Positions 55,953 to 64,000 of a DNA stretch of 64,000 nt are shown one piece after another. The DNA comes from Sphingobium yanoikuyae (GTDB taxonomy: Bacteria; Pseudomonadota; Alphaproteobacteria; Sphingomonadales; Sphingomonadaceae). Both the position numbers and the translations under genes were made by a program. Position 1 is the stretch's first letter; every line of letters starts with the position of its first letter. Below the pieces are notes generated by a model. It saw nothing but the letters and a program-made list of their open reading frames with translations. It did no database searches and was not told where the DNA came from. The stretch lies in NCBI RefSeq assembly GCF_013001025.1, contig NZ_CP053021.1, positions 1,567,501 through 1,631,500 of the forward strand, given 5' to 3'.

Positions 55953-56864
55953 TTACCCAGCCCTGGCCCGGAGCGGATCGTCGACCGGCATGAGCCCCGA
56001 CCGATAATTGGCGATCAGCGCCTCCTGATCCGGGCGTAGCATGTCGATTGCGCCGACTGGGCCGTTCTCCGCTTCATCCAGCAGTAGCGAGGGGCAGCGG
56101 CCCTCGTAAGTGCCGAGGTTGGGCCGATGGGCGCGGTAGCCCGCAAGGCCCATCACATCGCGCGGCAGTGTCCGGGCAACATGTGGCGGATAGGCAAGCC
56201 ACGGCAACTCATAAGGCTTGAGCCATCCGAGGCTGTAACTGATGATCATCCCACGCCGCGGCATCGCAGTCACGTTGGCCCCGCCTGCATGTAGGGTGGA
56301 TCCGAGGAACAGCAGGGCATCACCCGGCTCCATTTCTGCAGGAACCGCCTCCTCCATGCCGATGAATATTTCGTCCTGGCGCCGGTGACTGCCAGGCCAT
56401 ACCAGCGTTGCGCCATTCTCGGCCGTGTAAGCGGAAAACGGCCACATGACGTTGAGAAGATATTCGACGCCGGGCGCATGGATGGGCCACATGTCCTGGT
56501 CCCGGTGTGGCGGCTGGGCGAGACCGCCCGGTTCGATCTCGATCGCCTGGGTGAGGTTGAGCTGGATCGTATCGCACCAGGGCCGGAGAATTCGCTCGGC
56601 AACGCCATGGATCAGGGGATCGAGAACGAAACCGGCAGTGCGCGGCGAACGGTGCAGAAGCCCATGAAATCGCCGCGTCGTCTCGCCGTAGAAGGGCCCC
56701 TGCGAGAGCGGTGTGGTTTCGAAACCGGCCCGCAGATCATCGCCCAGCTTTTCGACCAGAAGCCGCGGCGCGGCACCGCGGACGATGCAGTAGCCGTCCC
56801 GGTCGAGCTGATCGCCATAGTGCGCGATGTCCTGCTGCAGGCTGTCGATAGCAATGAGGGTCAT
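55953..56864 (-). CDS. Phytanoyl-CoA dioxygenase (PhyH) family enzyme
   Basis: 303 residues. An Fe(II)/2-oxoglutarate fold is shown by QPPHRDQDMWP (HxD metal ligands), a distal LHAGGANVT block with the third His, and RRGMIISYSLGW with the co-substrate Arg. It hydroxylates an unknown substrate. A PhyH gene beside a luxI gene is a recurrent arrangement in Novosphingobium and relatives (from memory), so it may modify the signal or a regulated product. 12 bases after luxI. Confidence 0.9.
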   Translation of the reverse strand: MTLIAIDSLQQDIAHYGDQLDRDGYCIVRGAAPRLLVEKLGDDLRAGFETTPLSQGPFYGETTRRFHGLLHRSPRTAGFVLDPLIHGVAERILRPWCDTIQLNLTQAIEIEPGGLAQPPHRDQDMWPIHAPGVEYLLNVMWPFSAYTAENGATLVWPGSHRRQDEIFIGMEEAVPAEMEPGDALLFLGSTLHAGGANVTAMPRRGMIISYSLGWLKPYELPWLAYPPHVARTLPRDVMGLAGYRAHRPNLGTYEGRCPSLLLDEAENGPVGAIDMLRPDQEALIANYRSGLMPVDDPLRARAG

Positions 56865-56876
56865 GACTATCTCCCT

Positions 56877-57503
56877 TCAGGCGGCTTCGCGATCGATCGC
56901 GGCGGTGGGAAGGATGCGCATCGGAACGTGGGTTCCGGCCGCCCGCAGCTTGTCAGGCGTGTCGGCATCGATTTCGATGAGGAGGGCGCCGGTCGGCAGA
57001 CCCGAGATCATCTGCGGTATACCCAGTGGCCGAACCGTCCAGCCCAGCGAGAGGATCTGGCTGAGCCAGCTGGAATCGGCAACGCAGCTATACCCTGCAA
57101 TGCCGCGCTGGAGGGCGAACTGAACCACGGCTGTCGCGAGCGCGTTGCGGACTTCCAGCCTCCTGGCGGCCCGCAGGCCGCGCGAAAGGCATAGCCGGCT
57201 CAGTTCGAAGATTTGCGGGCCAACGGGCACGCTTGCGTCGCATAGCGAAGGAAAGATCGTCCCCAGCACATGCGGACGGTTGGTGTGCAACAAGCGGATG
57301 GATCCCTGATGGGCGCCGCCGTCGTCGCTGGCGACGATGTAGATCGCGTGGTCATCATCGAACTGGTCGATTTCGAACGCTTCGGCGACCACCGGGACGT
57401 CCCAGCCTAGCAGGTCCACGAACACCCGCTTGCGCGCATGATGCATGGCGTCGAGAACCGGGTTGGCGCCCGGTGGTTCGTGTCCTTCGAAAATCCGGAT
57501 CAT
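56877..57503 (-). CDS. luxI: Acyl-homoserine lactone synthase (LuxI family)
   Basis: 208 residues from ATG 57503, with GGGAG upstream. Conserved positions of the family are seen: HHARKRVFVDLLGWDVP (Arg, Phe, Trp), FEIDQFDDDHAIYIV (Asp pairs), GSIRLLHTNRPHVLGTIFPSLC (Arg) and IFELSRLCL (Glu-Arg). It makes an AHL from acyl-ACP or acyl-CoA and SAM. The side chain cannot be predicted. The luxR gene is 87 bases upstream on the same strand. Confidence 0.9.
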   Translation of the reverse strand: MIRIFEGHEPPGANPVLDAMHHARKRVFVDLLGWDVPVVAEAFEIDQFDDDHAIYIVASDDGGAHQGSIRLLHTNRPHVLGTIFPSLCDASVPVGPQIFELSRLCLSRGLRAARRLEVRNALATAVVQFALQRGIAGYSCVADSSWLSQILSLGWTVRPLGIPQMISGLPTGALLIEIDADTPDKLRAAGTHVPMRILPTAAIDREAA

Positions 57504-57590
57504 GGTGATGCTCCCTGTCTGGCCGGAATCGGCAGAGAGCATCATCGGTGTGAGGGACACCGCGAGTCTGTACCCGGAACTGGGACTTGA

Positions 57591-58346
57591 TCAGTGCATC
57601 GACAACAACTCGGGGTACGTGACGATGCCGTCGAACAGGGCGCGGGCGATGAGGTTGTTGCGCTGGATATTCCCATAGGCCCGCATGATCCGCTTGGCAT
57701 ATTCATGCGTCGTATGTTCCGAGAGATGCAGGATGTCGGCGATCTCGCCATAGGTCTTGCCGCGCCCGAGCAGGATCAACACTTCCCGCTCTCGGGGTTT
57801 GAGCTTGGGCGGCGCGGGGAGTTCAAGACCTGCCCGGAGCCTTACGACGCGCCGCATCGCTTCAAAGGCAAAGGACACCGCGAAGAAGGCGGCAGGCATC
57901 GCCTCGGATGGCACTGTGTCGAGCCGGGACGTGGCGAACGTGCAGCTTCCGGCATATTCGCCCGGGAGGTGCATCGGTACCGTATAACCGCCGCGCAGGT
58001 TCCGCTTCGCACCCTGTTCGAAGATGTAGCGCTGACGCGGCGTGAGCGTTTCCAGCATCCGGGGGTTGGGCCAGAGGAAGCCGGTGTTTCGCCCGTCGCA
58101 CGAGATCTGGACCGGGTCGTCGAGGAAATATTGCCCGGTGATGATCTCATTCAGCCAGTCGCTGTCGTAATTGGTGAGGCCATAAGCGCCGACCGGCGGG
58201 TGCAGCAGATCGACATGATGGCTGATCGCGAATCGGTCGAATCCCAAAACGAATGTCAGGCGTTCAAGGGCTTCATAGACCCGGTTATCGTCTGACGTCT
58301 CCCCCAGAATACTGACTATCTGCTTGTAGTCGTCCCTGTCGAACAT
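57591..58346 (-). CDS. luxR: LuxR-family autoinducer-binding regulator
   Basis: 251 residues. The N-terminal autoinducer domain (residues 20-160) contains the WLNEII and DPVQ-type residues (YFLDDPVQISCDGRNTGFLW), and the C-terminal helix-turn-helix is LKPREREVLILLGRGKTYGEIADILHLSEHTTHEYAKRIM. It is the likely AHL receptor for the adjacent synthase. I looked for a lux box before luxI and found no convincing dyad. Confidence 0.92.
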   Translation of the reverse strand: MFDRDDYKQIVSILGETSDDNRVYEALERLTFVLGFDRFAISHHVDLLHPPVGAYGLTNYDSDWLNEIITGQYFLDDPVQISCDGRNTGFLWPNPRMLETLTPRQRYIFEQGAKRNLRGGYTVPMHLPGEYAGSCTFATSRLDTVPSEAMPAAFFAVSFAFEAMRRVVRLRAGLELPAPPKLKPREREVLILLGRGKTYGEIADILHLSEHTTHEYAKRIMRAYGNIQRNNLIARALFDGIVTYPELLSMH

Positions 58347-58519
58347 CGTATGCCTCCTTAATTCATGTTCGGAAATTTCCTTTCAGGCATCCATTGGTCG
58401 CGCCATGTTCGGCGTTATGTTTGAGGGCGAACGTAATATTTTCGGCGTCTCGCGAAGTGGAGCGGGAGGAGGAAGACAGATGATCTGTAGTTTTCCTCAT
58501 TCTCAGCGTGGAGCCCGCC

Positions 58520-58798
58520 ATGCCCACACAAAAAATCCTGACCGCGTTTCGCGAACTTCTTCGTCGTGCGCGTGGTGCGCATGCCCGTTGGCAACGCAAG
58601 CGGCAGCTTGTGCGCCATACCCGCAAGCTTGAAGCGATACTGCGCGAAGAGCCGCCCTATGTCGCCGAGGCCGTCGACCTGTTTTTCCGCCAGAAACAGC
58701 CTGTCCCGGTCATTGCCGAGACACTCGGCATCGACGCCGAAGAGGTCCGGGACGCGCTTCTTCGTATTGTCGAACACTTCGAAGCGGATGTGCATTGA
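58520..58798 (+). CDS. Small sigma-region-4-like helix-turn-helix protein
   Basis: 92 residues from ATG 58520. A basic N-terminus (RRARGAHARWQRKRQ) precedes a helix-turn-helix-like segment (PVPVIAETLGIDAEEVRDALLRIVEHFE). It is divergent from luxR, with 173 bases between. It may be a DNA-binding regulator; no family name is certain. Confidence 0.6.
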   Translation: MPTQKILTAFRELLRRARGAHARWQRKRQLVRHTRKLEAILREEPPYVAEAVDLFFRQKQPVPVIAETLGIDAEEVRDALLRIVEHFEADVH

Positions 58799-58935
58799 TA
58801 TGTCCATCTGCTTTCCGGGTTCTGGAGCAAGGCTCAGCCAATCCGCCGGACCAGCGTATCGCGCAACGAAGCCCGTGATTGTGGATTGTCCAGCCCCCGG
58901 CCCGTAGAGCGCGCAGTGGATTGGAGAGATGAGCA

Positions 58936-59568
58936 TCATTTCAGCCACCCCGCCTTGCGAAAGCTCACGATCCCCCGGCGCGCGACAACGAGATGATCGT
59001 GCACGACGATACCGAAGCACCGGGCCGCGTCCGCGATCTTCTCCGTAACATCCCGATCGGCTCGCGACGGTACGGGCGACCCTGAGGGATGATTATGTGC
59101 GAGCAGGATAGCCGTGGCATCCAGTTCAAGGCACCGCTTGAGTATCTCACGTGGCCAGACCTGGACACCGGAAACCGACCCGACGCCCATGATCTCGTCG
59201 GCGATCAGTTCGTTGTTCGCGTTGAGGAACAGCACGCAAAAATGCTCCGCCCGCTCATAGGCTATTTTGCCGCGCAGATAGGCGTGGACGGTCCGATCAC
59301 TCGACAATATCGGTCGCTCGGCCAAAGGTGCCCGCAGCACCTGCTCCACGACGCGCTGGAAGCAGCGGAATGTTCGCTCGACATCCATGGCGTGGTCGAG
59401 CAGCTCGATCCGCTCAGCCGGACAGGCCGCCAGCGCACCACCCAGTGACCCGAACCGGGTGAAGAGACGATCGGCCAGTTCGCGGGCCCGGTCGGGCCGG
59501 GTGAGCCCGATCAGCTCTTCCAGGGCGCGTCGGCACCCCGGCGCTTCAGCCGGTCCTGATGACGCCAT
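58936..59568 (-). CDS. radC: RadC-family JAB-domain protein
   Basis: 210 residues if started at 59568. The C-terminal JAB/MPN core has the metal motif AHNHPSGSPVPSRADRD plus a conserved Glu upstream (LNANNELIADEIM). A helix-hairpin-helix-like N-terminus (ADRLFTRFGSLGGALAA) is present. RadC copies like this are common on plasmids, islands and prophages; the cellular role is unresolved. It overlaps the upstream membrane gene by 58 bases, so a later start is possible. Confidence 0.88.
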   Translation of the reverse strand: MASSGPAEAPGCRRALEELIGLTRPDRARELADRLFTRFGSLGGALAACPAERIELLDHAMDVERTFRCFQRVVEQVLRAPLAERPILSSDRTVHAYLRGKIAYERAEHFCVLFLNANNELIADEIMGVGSVSGVQVWPREILKRCLELDATAILLAHNHPSGSPVPSRADRDVTEKIADAARCFGIVVHDHLVVARRGIVSFRKAGWLK

Positions 59569-60005
59569 GTCGCGGCGATCAGGACGATCTGCGCCAGCCA
59601 GCTCCATACCGCTATCGCATGCATGTAAGCGCGCGGCACGACATTAGGCACAGTCTGCAGCATGACATGGACGATGACCTCGTCCGCCAACATGGCTGCG
59701 ACCCACATCGGCCAGAAGCGATTGCTCCGAAGGGATAGCCATAGGAATATTCCCAGGATAGCCAGGTCGGTCAGAAGAATACCTGTCTCGACGTGCTCAA
59801 AGCGGTGAATGGCGGGCGATGCAGCCAGAACGCTGAGACCCGCGCCTCCAAGGAGGGTTGCCGCCCCGATCTGCTCGGGACGGCCCCCTTTCACGAATGC
59901 ATAGCCGCTGCTGACGACCAGTAGAGCGGAGAACAGGATTTGTCTCGTCATGACCCATGGCAACATGATTTGTGAAAGCTCGTCAAACACGACGCGGGCG
60001 ATCAT
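59511..60005 (-). CDS. Small polytopic membrane protein
   Basis: 164 residues with four to five hydrophobic segments (QILFSALLVVSSGYAFV, GAATLLGGAGLSVLAASPA, ILLTDLAILGIFLWLSL, MWVAAMLADEVIVHVML and the last, IAVWSWLAQIVLIAATW). No family is recognised. The 4-base overlap with the gene before it supports translation. Confidence 0.6.
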   Translation of the reverse strand: MIARVVFDELSQIMLPWVMTRQILFSALLVVSSGYAFVKGGRPEQIGAATLLGGAGLSVLAASPAIHRFEHVETGILLTDLAILGIFLWLSLRSNRFWPMWVAAMLADEVIVHVMLQTVPNVVPRAYMHAIAVWSWLAQIVLIAATWRHQDRLKRRGADAPWKS

Positions 60006-60346
60006 ACCGCCCGCAGGTGCTGGCTGGCGGGCTCCGAGATAGCGCCCCTGACCTTGAGCAGGTCGCCATAGCTCACCTCGGTCAGGCCCATGTCGTCGCT
60101 GGCCCGTTTGAGATTGGCGTGGGTCGCGACGATCCTTTCGCGCGTTTCGGCCATAAGCACCATGGCTGAGGCGGAACTGGCAAAGGCGTCCTGGCCGATG
60201 GCCGCCGATAGACGGGCATCCAGGCGAGCCAGGGGGAGGGCCGCATTCAGTTCGGCAATCCGGGCGGCAGCGATATCGAGGGCCGCTTCAGCGGCGAAGA
60301 GACGTTCAGCGACGTTTCGGGCGATGGTCTGGCGTTGAGCGCGCAT
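60002..60346 (-). CDS. Hypothetical helical protein
   Basis: 114 residues, alanine-rich and fully helical, probably coiled-coil (AAEAALDIAAARIAELNAAL). No signal peptide. It overlaps the upstream HTH-membrane gene by 100 bases and the downstream gene by 4. No function can be given. Confidence 0.6.
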   Translation of the reverse strand: MRAQRQTIARNVAERLFAAEAALDIAAARIAELNAALPLARLDARLSAAIGQDAFASSASAMVLMAETRERIVATHANLKRASDDMGLTEVSYGDLLKVRGAISEPASQHLRAV

Positions 60347-60984
60347 GGTTGCTCCTTCCCATCCTCACGGACAGGTTCAAGAATATGGTTTTTGGGATAG
60401 ATGCTGCCGTACTGGCTCACGAGAGTGTTGAGCGCCGAGAGCAGCGACACTGCGGAACCTATGATGACGAGCAACGCCGCCATCAGGAACACAAAGATGA
60501 TCAGCGTATAAGATCCGGTCAGGTCATTGTCTTGCCTCCCTGCTGTACGGACGGGAGCCAGATCACGCAGGGCGCGTAACGAGCGAGCGCGGTTTCCATT
60601 GGCCAAAGGCCGTTGTTCCTCCGCGAAGCTGTCGACTGCCTGTGCTACTTGCGTCTGTGTGTCCGTAGGTTCGTCAACACCCACATCAGGGCAGGAATCG
60701 CGGTTCTCGCCTAGGGGCAATAAATGAGGGGGCAAAAAATGTTGGAATTCTGATGGGGCATTTTGTGCCTCCCAGGCCACGAACATCTGGGCTGCGACCC
60801 TGCGGGAAACCCCGCCCAATATCTGGCGCGCCTCGAATATGAGATTGTTCACGGTGCTGGGCGACAGACCCAAAATCAGGCCGATTTCCTTGGCGGAATA
60901 GCTCTTTGCCGCCTCGCGCAGACAGTCGCCATGCCGCCGGCTGAGAAGCTTCATCTTGTCCGAATGGTCTGTAACCAAGGGCAT
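60247..60984 (-). CDS. LuxR-type HTH protein with a C-terminal membrane anchor
   Basis: 245 residues from ATG 60984. A GerE/LuxR helix-turn-helix sits at the N-terminus (DCLREAAKSYSAKEIGLILGLSPSTVNNLIFEARQILG), followed by a polar linker and one membrane segment (YTLIIFVFLMAALLVIIGSAVSLLSAL) and a proline-rich periplasmic tail. The order is the reverse of most LuxR proteins and resembles one-component membrane regulators. Its last 100 bases overlap the next gene. Confidence 0.75.
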   Translation of the reverse strand: MPLVTDHSDKMKLLSRRHGDCLREAAKSYSAKEIGLILGLSPSTVNNLIFEARQILGGVSRRVAAQMFVAWEAQNAPSEFQHFLPPHLLPLGENRDSCPDVGVDEPTDTQTQVAQAVDSFAEEQRPLANGNRARSLRALRDLAPVRTAGRQDNDLTGSYTLIIFVFLMAALLVIIGSAVSLLSALNTLVSQYGSIYPKNHILEPVREDGKEQPCALNARPSPETSLNVSSPLKRPSISLPPGLPN

Positions 60985-61160
60985 TTCCCGTCGCCCTCCT
61001 CGGGCAATATGAAGTCGCACCTTTCCTGCTGCGCGTCGTATCCGATCTTCCGGCTATGCCTGCCGGTAACGGTGTCGAATTCGATCACATGCCGCTTCAG
61101 ACTATACCTCTCCGATCCGCCTGGTGACAGGTCAAACAGGCGATTGGTCAAGGGAATCAA
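60951..61160 (-). CDS. Small hypothetical ORF before the HTH-membrane gene
   Basis: 69 residues from a TTG at 61160, with AAGG upstream. It is plausible by composition (RHVIEFDTVTGRHSRKIGYD) and overlaps the next gene by 34 bases, as others in this run do. It lacks an ATG and a family match. The rest of 61161-61396 is a divergent promoter region without a gene. Confidence 0.38.
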   Translation of the reverse strand: MIPLTNRLFDLSPGGSERYSLKRHVIEFDTVTGRHSRKIGYDAQQERCDFILPEEGDGKCPWLQTIRTR

Positions 61161-61396
61161 CGATATGTAGCCTTAAGGCAACGGTAGACGGTTAAAATCT
61201 ATTAACCCGGTTCGTACCGGCGACGACTCGCTTTTTCACCCCGACGCCAATCCGAGTCGGGCGCGAGCGGGATGCGGCGAAAGGGAGGGGGAGGGCGAAT
61301 GGCGAACGAAACGAGGTATCGTCGTGCGAAGCTCCCACTGGATATCGCCCGTTGCCGACATCCGCATATCCCCCGCCCATGTAGGGAGCGAGCACC

Positions 61397-62275
61397 ATGG
61401 CCCCAGCACCTGACCTCGAGATCGAGGGTGAACGGTTGTGCCGACGGCTTAGCGGCAGATGGACGAATGGGCAGGGGCTCTGCCTGTGTCCTGCCCATAA
61501 CGATCACGATCCGAGCCTGTCCATCCGCGTCGGCCGCCGCGCCCTGCTGTTCAAATGCTTTGCGGGCTGTGACACGATCGCCGTCCTCCATGCGATCCGA
61601 CGGCTGCATCTGCCTCTTCCCCGCCCGGCTCCCGATGTTCCATTATCGCGCTCGAACCAGACCGCACCGCGACCGGGGCCAGCCTTGCGCCTCTGGGATG
61701 CATCTGCTCCACTCATCGGGACGCCCGCCGACACCTATCTGTCCGGGCGCCTGCTCCAGCCGCCGTGGCATGACCTGCGCTTTAACGCGCGCACACCGCT
61801 CGGACGCGGTCGCGACGTGGTATTCCGCCCGGCGCTCATCGCCGCGGTGCGCGAGAGGCACCGGATCGTCGCTGTCCATCGGTCCTTCCTCGATCCGGTG
61901 TCATTCACTCTCGCGAACGACCTGACCGATGCTCGCATGATGCTGGGACGACCCGGTCGCGGCGCGGTCCAGCTGGCCCCCGCAAACGACATTCTGGGTC
62001 TCGCCGAAGGGATCGAGACCGCGCTTGCTGCCATGCGGCTGCACCGGCTTCCGGTCTGGGCCACGCTCGGCGCCGAGCGCGCCGGGCATATTCTCCTGCC
62101 CGACAGTCTCGAACGACTCGTACTCCTGTTCGACAGGGATGGGCCCGGGTGGTCCGCGCACCAGCGCGCTTTGGAAGCCTATGCCCGGCCTGACCTGGAG
62201 ATTCGCAGCGCCTGGCCGCCTGCAGGGTATAACGACTGGGCCGATGTGCTCGCCGCCCGGCTGCGCGCGGCCTGA
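61397..62275 (+). CDS. Zinc-finger plus Toprim protein (plasmid/phage primase-like)
   Basis: 292 residues from ATG 61397, with GGGAG upstream. The N-terminal CHC2-like zinc finger has CLCPAHNDHDPSLSI and FKCFAGCD. The C-terminal Toprim has LGLAEGIETALAA (Glu) and LVLLFDRDGPG (DxD). This is the form of DnaG-like proteins encoded by conjugative plasmids and islands (DUF7146/Toprim). No helicase domain. It probably acts in element DNA replication or conjugative DNA processing. Confidence 0.85.
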   Translation: MAPAPDLEIEGERLCRRLSGRWTNGQGLCLCPAHNDHDPSLSIRVGRRALLFKCFAGCDTIAVLHAIRRLHLPLPRPAPDVPLSRSNQTAPRPGPALRLWDASAPLIGTPADTYLSGRLLQPPWHDLRFNARTPLGRGRDVVFRPALIAAVRERHRIVAVHRSFLDPVSFTLANDLTDARMMLGRPGRGAVQLAPANDILGLAEGIETALAAMRLHRLPVWATLGAERAGHILLPDSLERLVLLFDRDGPGWSAHQRALEAYARPDLEIRSAWPPAGYNDWADVLAARLRAA

Positions 62276-62332
62276 GGGGATGCCAACGAGAGGAGGCTGC
62301 CCCGCGTCACGAGACGCGGGGCAGCGAACCCA

Positions 62333-62608
62333 TCAGCCGTTGAGGCGATCCTTCACCGCCTTGGCCGGGGCGAAGCTCAGCTTCTTCGAGGCCTTGATCG
62401 CGATGGTCTCGCCGGTCGCCGGATTGCGGCCCTCGCGCGCCGGGGAATCCTTGACCTTGAACTTGCCGAAGCCGTTCAGCGAAATCTCCTCGCCCTTCGC
62501 GGCGGCATCGGTGATCAGATCGAAGATGCTGTCGACGGCCTGGCGTGCATCGGCTTTCGTGAGGCCGAGCGCCGCCGCCAGCGCTTCTGCGAGTTCGGAA
62601 TTGTTCAT
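62333..62608 (-). CDS. hup: HU-family histone-like DNA-binding protein
   Basis: 91 residues, a standard HU/IHF length. It starts MNNSELAEALAAALGLTKADARQAVDSIF and has the beta-arm text GFGKFKVKDSPAREGRNPATGETIAI with the conserved Pro in RNPATG. It bends and compacts DNA. A copy next to parB-like genes suggests element-encoded HU. Confidence 0.96.
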   Translation of the reverse strand: MNNSELAEALAAALGLTKADARQAVDSIFDLITDAAAKGEEISLNGFGKFKVKDSPAREGRNPATGETIAIKASKKLSFAPAKAVKDRLNG

Positions 62609-62761
62609 GAAGAGTCTCCTGGAAAATGGCGAAGCTCGTTTCCTTAGTCGCGCAGTAGCCCATGGTCACGACCCAAAAAGGCGCGACCGGAAAGGAGAGG
62701 GGGAAGGGGGCAGCGCGCGCGGCCTGATTGTGCGGGCCGTCTCTGCTCCAGGAGTTATCCT

Positions 62762-64000
62762 ATGATCAAACCAGCCCTTCTCATCCCCGCGAGCCATCTC
62801 GCCAAGTCGCCCATCAACGTGCGCAAGCGGACCGATCCGCGCGCCGATGCCGAGCTCGAAGCCAGCATCGCCGCGCACGGCCTCCTTCAGAACCTCGTCG
62901 GCGTGCCGGTGTCCCGAAAGAAGGGGCATTACCGCATCACCGCCGGTGGCCGGCGCCTCGACGCGATCCACCGCCTGATCGAGAAGGGCCGACTGCGGCC
63001 CGATCATGAAGTGCCTGTCCTGGTCCTTTCCAATACGAAGGACGGTCGCGAGGTCAGCCTCGTCGAGAATTTTGAACGGGCGCCGCTTTCTCCCGCCGAA
63101 GATTGCCTCGCTTTCCGCGACCTTATCGAGGTCGAAAAGCTGAACCCCGCGGACATCGCCCGGCGCTTCGGCATCGAGGAACGCTTCGTGCTCGGCCGCC
63201 TGCGCCTGGCTAATCTCGCCGATCCGATCTTCGCCGCGCTCGAGGGCGACGAGATCACGCTCGACGTTGCCAAGGCCTATGCCACGACCGCAGATACGGG
63301 CCGGCAGATGGCGGTGTGGGAATCGCTGCGGACCGGCTATTCGCGCGATAACGTCAACGAGATCCGGCGCGCGCTCAAGACCTACAGCTACCGCGCCGAT
63401 GATCCCAGGGCGCTGCTGGTCGGACGCGACGCCTATATCGCCGCCGGTGGGCGGGTCGAAGACCAGGATCTGTTTTCGACCGCTACCGATGAGCGCTGGA
63501 TCGATACCCATATTCTCGATGACCTCGCCGCAGAAAAGCTCGCCGCGCAGGCTGAGGTGATCCGTCAGCGTGAAGGGCTGGGCGAGGTGCGGGTGGTTGC
63601 CGCCGAGCACGTTCCCTATATGGCGACCTTCGCGCTGCAACCGCTGAGCGGAAGCATCGAGCCCCTCACCGAAGACCAGGAAGCACGTAAACAGGAGATC
63701 GAAGCGGAAATCGCCGGGATCGACCTTCGCGCGGGAGATGAAACCTGTGAGCCCGAAGGCGATGAGGCGCAGCGCTATGCCGACCTCCAGGCTGAACTGG
63801 GTGCGATCACCGAACGTGAACCCGTGCTCGACGCCGAGCAGAAAGCCTCCGCGCTCGGCTATGTCGTGTTGAAACCCGATGGAACCCCGCAGATCCATCA
63901 TCAGCTCTACCTCGCACCCACTGCCGACACGGGTGCCGACGAGAGCGATGACGAAGACGCCGAACCTGCCGACGGGCTCAGCGGCTCCGGTGCGGCGATC
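62762..64000 (+). CDS. ParB/RepB/Spo0J-family protein, 3' end outside the window
   Basis: 413 codons are present from ATG 62762 and the frame is still open at the window edge. The N-terminal ParB nuclease-like domain has SHLAKSPINVRKRTDP, then AELEASIAAHGLLQNLVG, ITAGGRRLDAIHRL and SLVENFERAPLSPAEDCLAFRDL. A helix-turn-helix follows (NPADIARRFGIEERFVLGRLRLANL). The last visible part is acidic (DESDDEDAEPAD). Such long ParB-like proteins are usual on sphingomonad plasmids and islands. No parA is seen in the window. Confidence 0.93.
   Translation, partial: MIKPALLIPASHLAKSPINVRKRTDPRADAELEASIAAHGLLQNLVGVPVSRKKGHYRITAGGRRLDAIHRLIEKGRLRPDHEVPVLVLSNTKDGREVSLVENFERAPLSPAEDCLAFRDLIEVEKLNPADIARRFGIEERFVLGRLRLANLADPIFAALEGDEITLDVAKAYATTADTGRQMAVWESLRTGYSRDNVNEIRRALKTYSYRADDPRALLVGRDAYIAAGGRVEDQDLFSTATDERWIDTHILDDLAAEKLAAQAEVIRQREGLGEVRVVAAEHVPYMATFALQPLSGSIEPLTEDQEARKQEIEAEIAGIDLRAGDETCEPEGDEAQRYADLQAELGAITEREPVLDAEQKASALGYVVLKPDGTPQIHHQLYLAPTADTGADESDDEDAEPADGLSGSGAAI

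Noticed and set aside
57504..57590. A lux box before luxI
   Set aside because: Only weak partial symmetry was found around ctgtctggccggaatcggca and cccggaactggg; neither fits the family consensus.
62666..63901. A 411-codon open frame on the minus strand
   Set aside because: It is the antisense of the ParB-like gene, whose motifs are clear on the plus strand.

Overview
The window reads as a sphingomonad-type alphaproteobacterial chromosome (order Sphingomonadales) carrying a large integrated conjugative element or integrated plasmid. The grounds are the 23S-5S-tRNA-fMet order, high GC, and a lasso peptide locus whose layout (A-B-C facing isopeptidase, TonB receptor, FecR and ECF sigma) is the one known from sphingomonads and caulobacters. 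Gene families are called by reading motifs by eye; no database search was possible.

Layout. 1-2240: the 3' part of 23S rRNA, 5S rRNA, a terminator-like hairpin and tRNA-fMet. 2195-4770: a large serine recombinase whose reading frame ends inside the tRNA, which marks a probable integration junction, then a HigBA-like toxin-antitoxin pair. 5100-13700: accessory cargo. This holds a 129-bp inverted-repeat element, a nonsense-interrupted nucleotidyltransferase/HEPN-like gene with a hexanucleotide repeat, a FUSC-family membrane protein, a two-gene cassette of a NACHT-like NTPase and a PD-(D/E)xK-like protein (best candidate for an undescribed defence system), and a cardiolipin synthase-like enzyme. 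13770-22220: a diguanylate cyclase, a complete insertion sequence, a DyP peroxidase, a PilZ mini-operon, an orphan acyl carrier protein, a bactofilin-like protein and small genes.

22225-44078 (minus strand) is a nearly complete F-type type IV secretion operon: dsbC, traA, L, E, K, B, V, C, three small membrane genes, traW, traU, a small gene, traN in two parts, trbC, an S26 peptidase, traF, a TrbB-like gene, traH and traG. Nearly every junction is a 4-base stop/start overlap. No relaxase or coupling protein lies in the window, so these must be elsewhere or missing.

44243-55040 holds a small gene pair divergent from tra, an XRE and a GntR regulator, and then the lasso peptide cluster. The 44-residue precursor predicts a 21-residue core with a Gly1-Asp8 ring. 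A hairpin separates it from the B protease and C cyclase genes. On the opposite strand are the isopeptidase, a TonB-dependent receptor with an STN domain, FecR and an ECF sigma factor. One 15-base palindromic sequence occurs upstream of both the regulator pair and the precursor, suggesting a shared operator.

55603-64000: a quorum-sensing block (luxR, luxI, a PhyH dioxygenase, a MarR regulator), then plasmid-type maintenance genes: RadC, overlapping small membrane and HTH genes, a zinc-finger/Toprim protein, HU and a ParB-like gene that runs off the window. Together this suggests conjugation machinery, antibiotic-like peptide production and uptake, cell-density sensing, possible phage defence and element maintenance carried on one mobile segment beside an rRNA operon.
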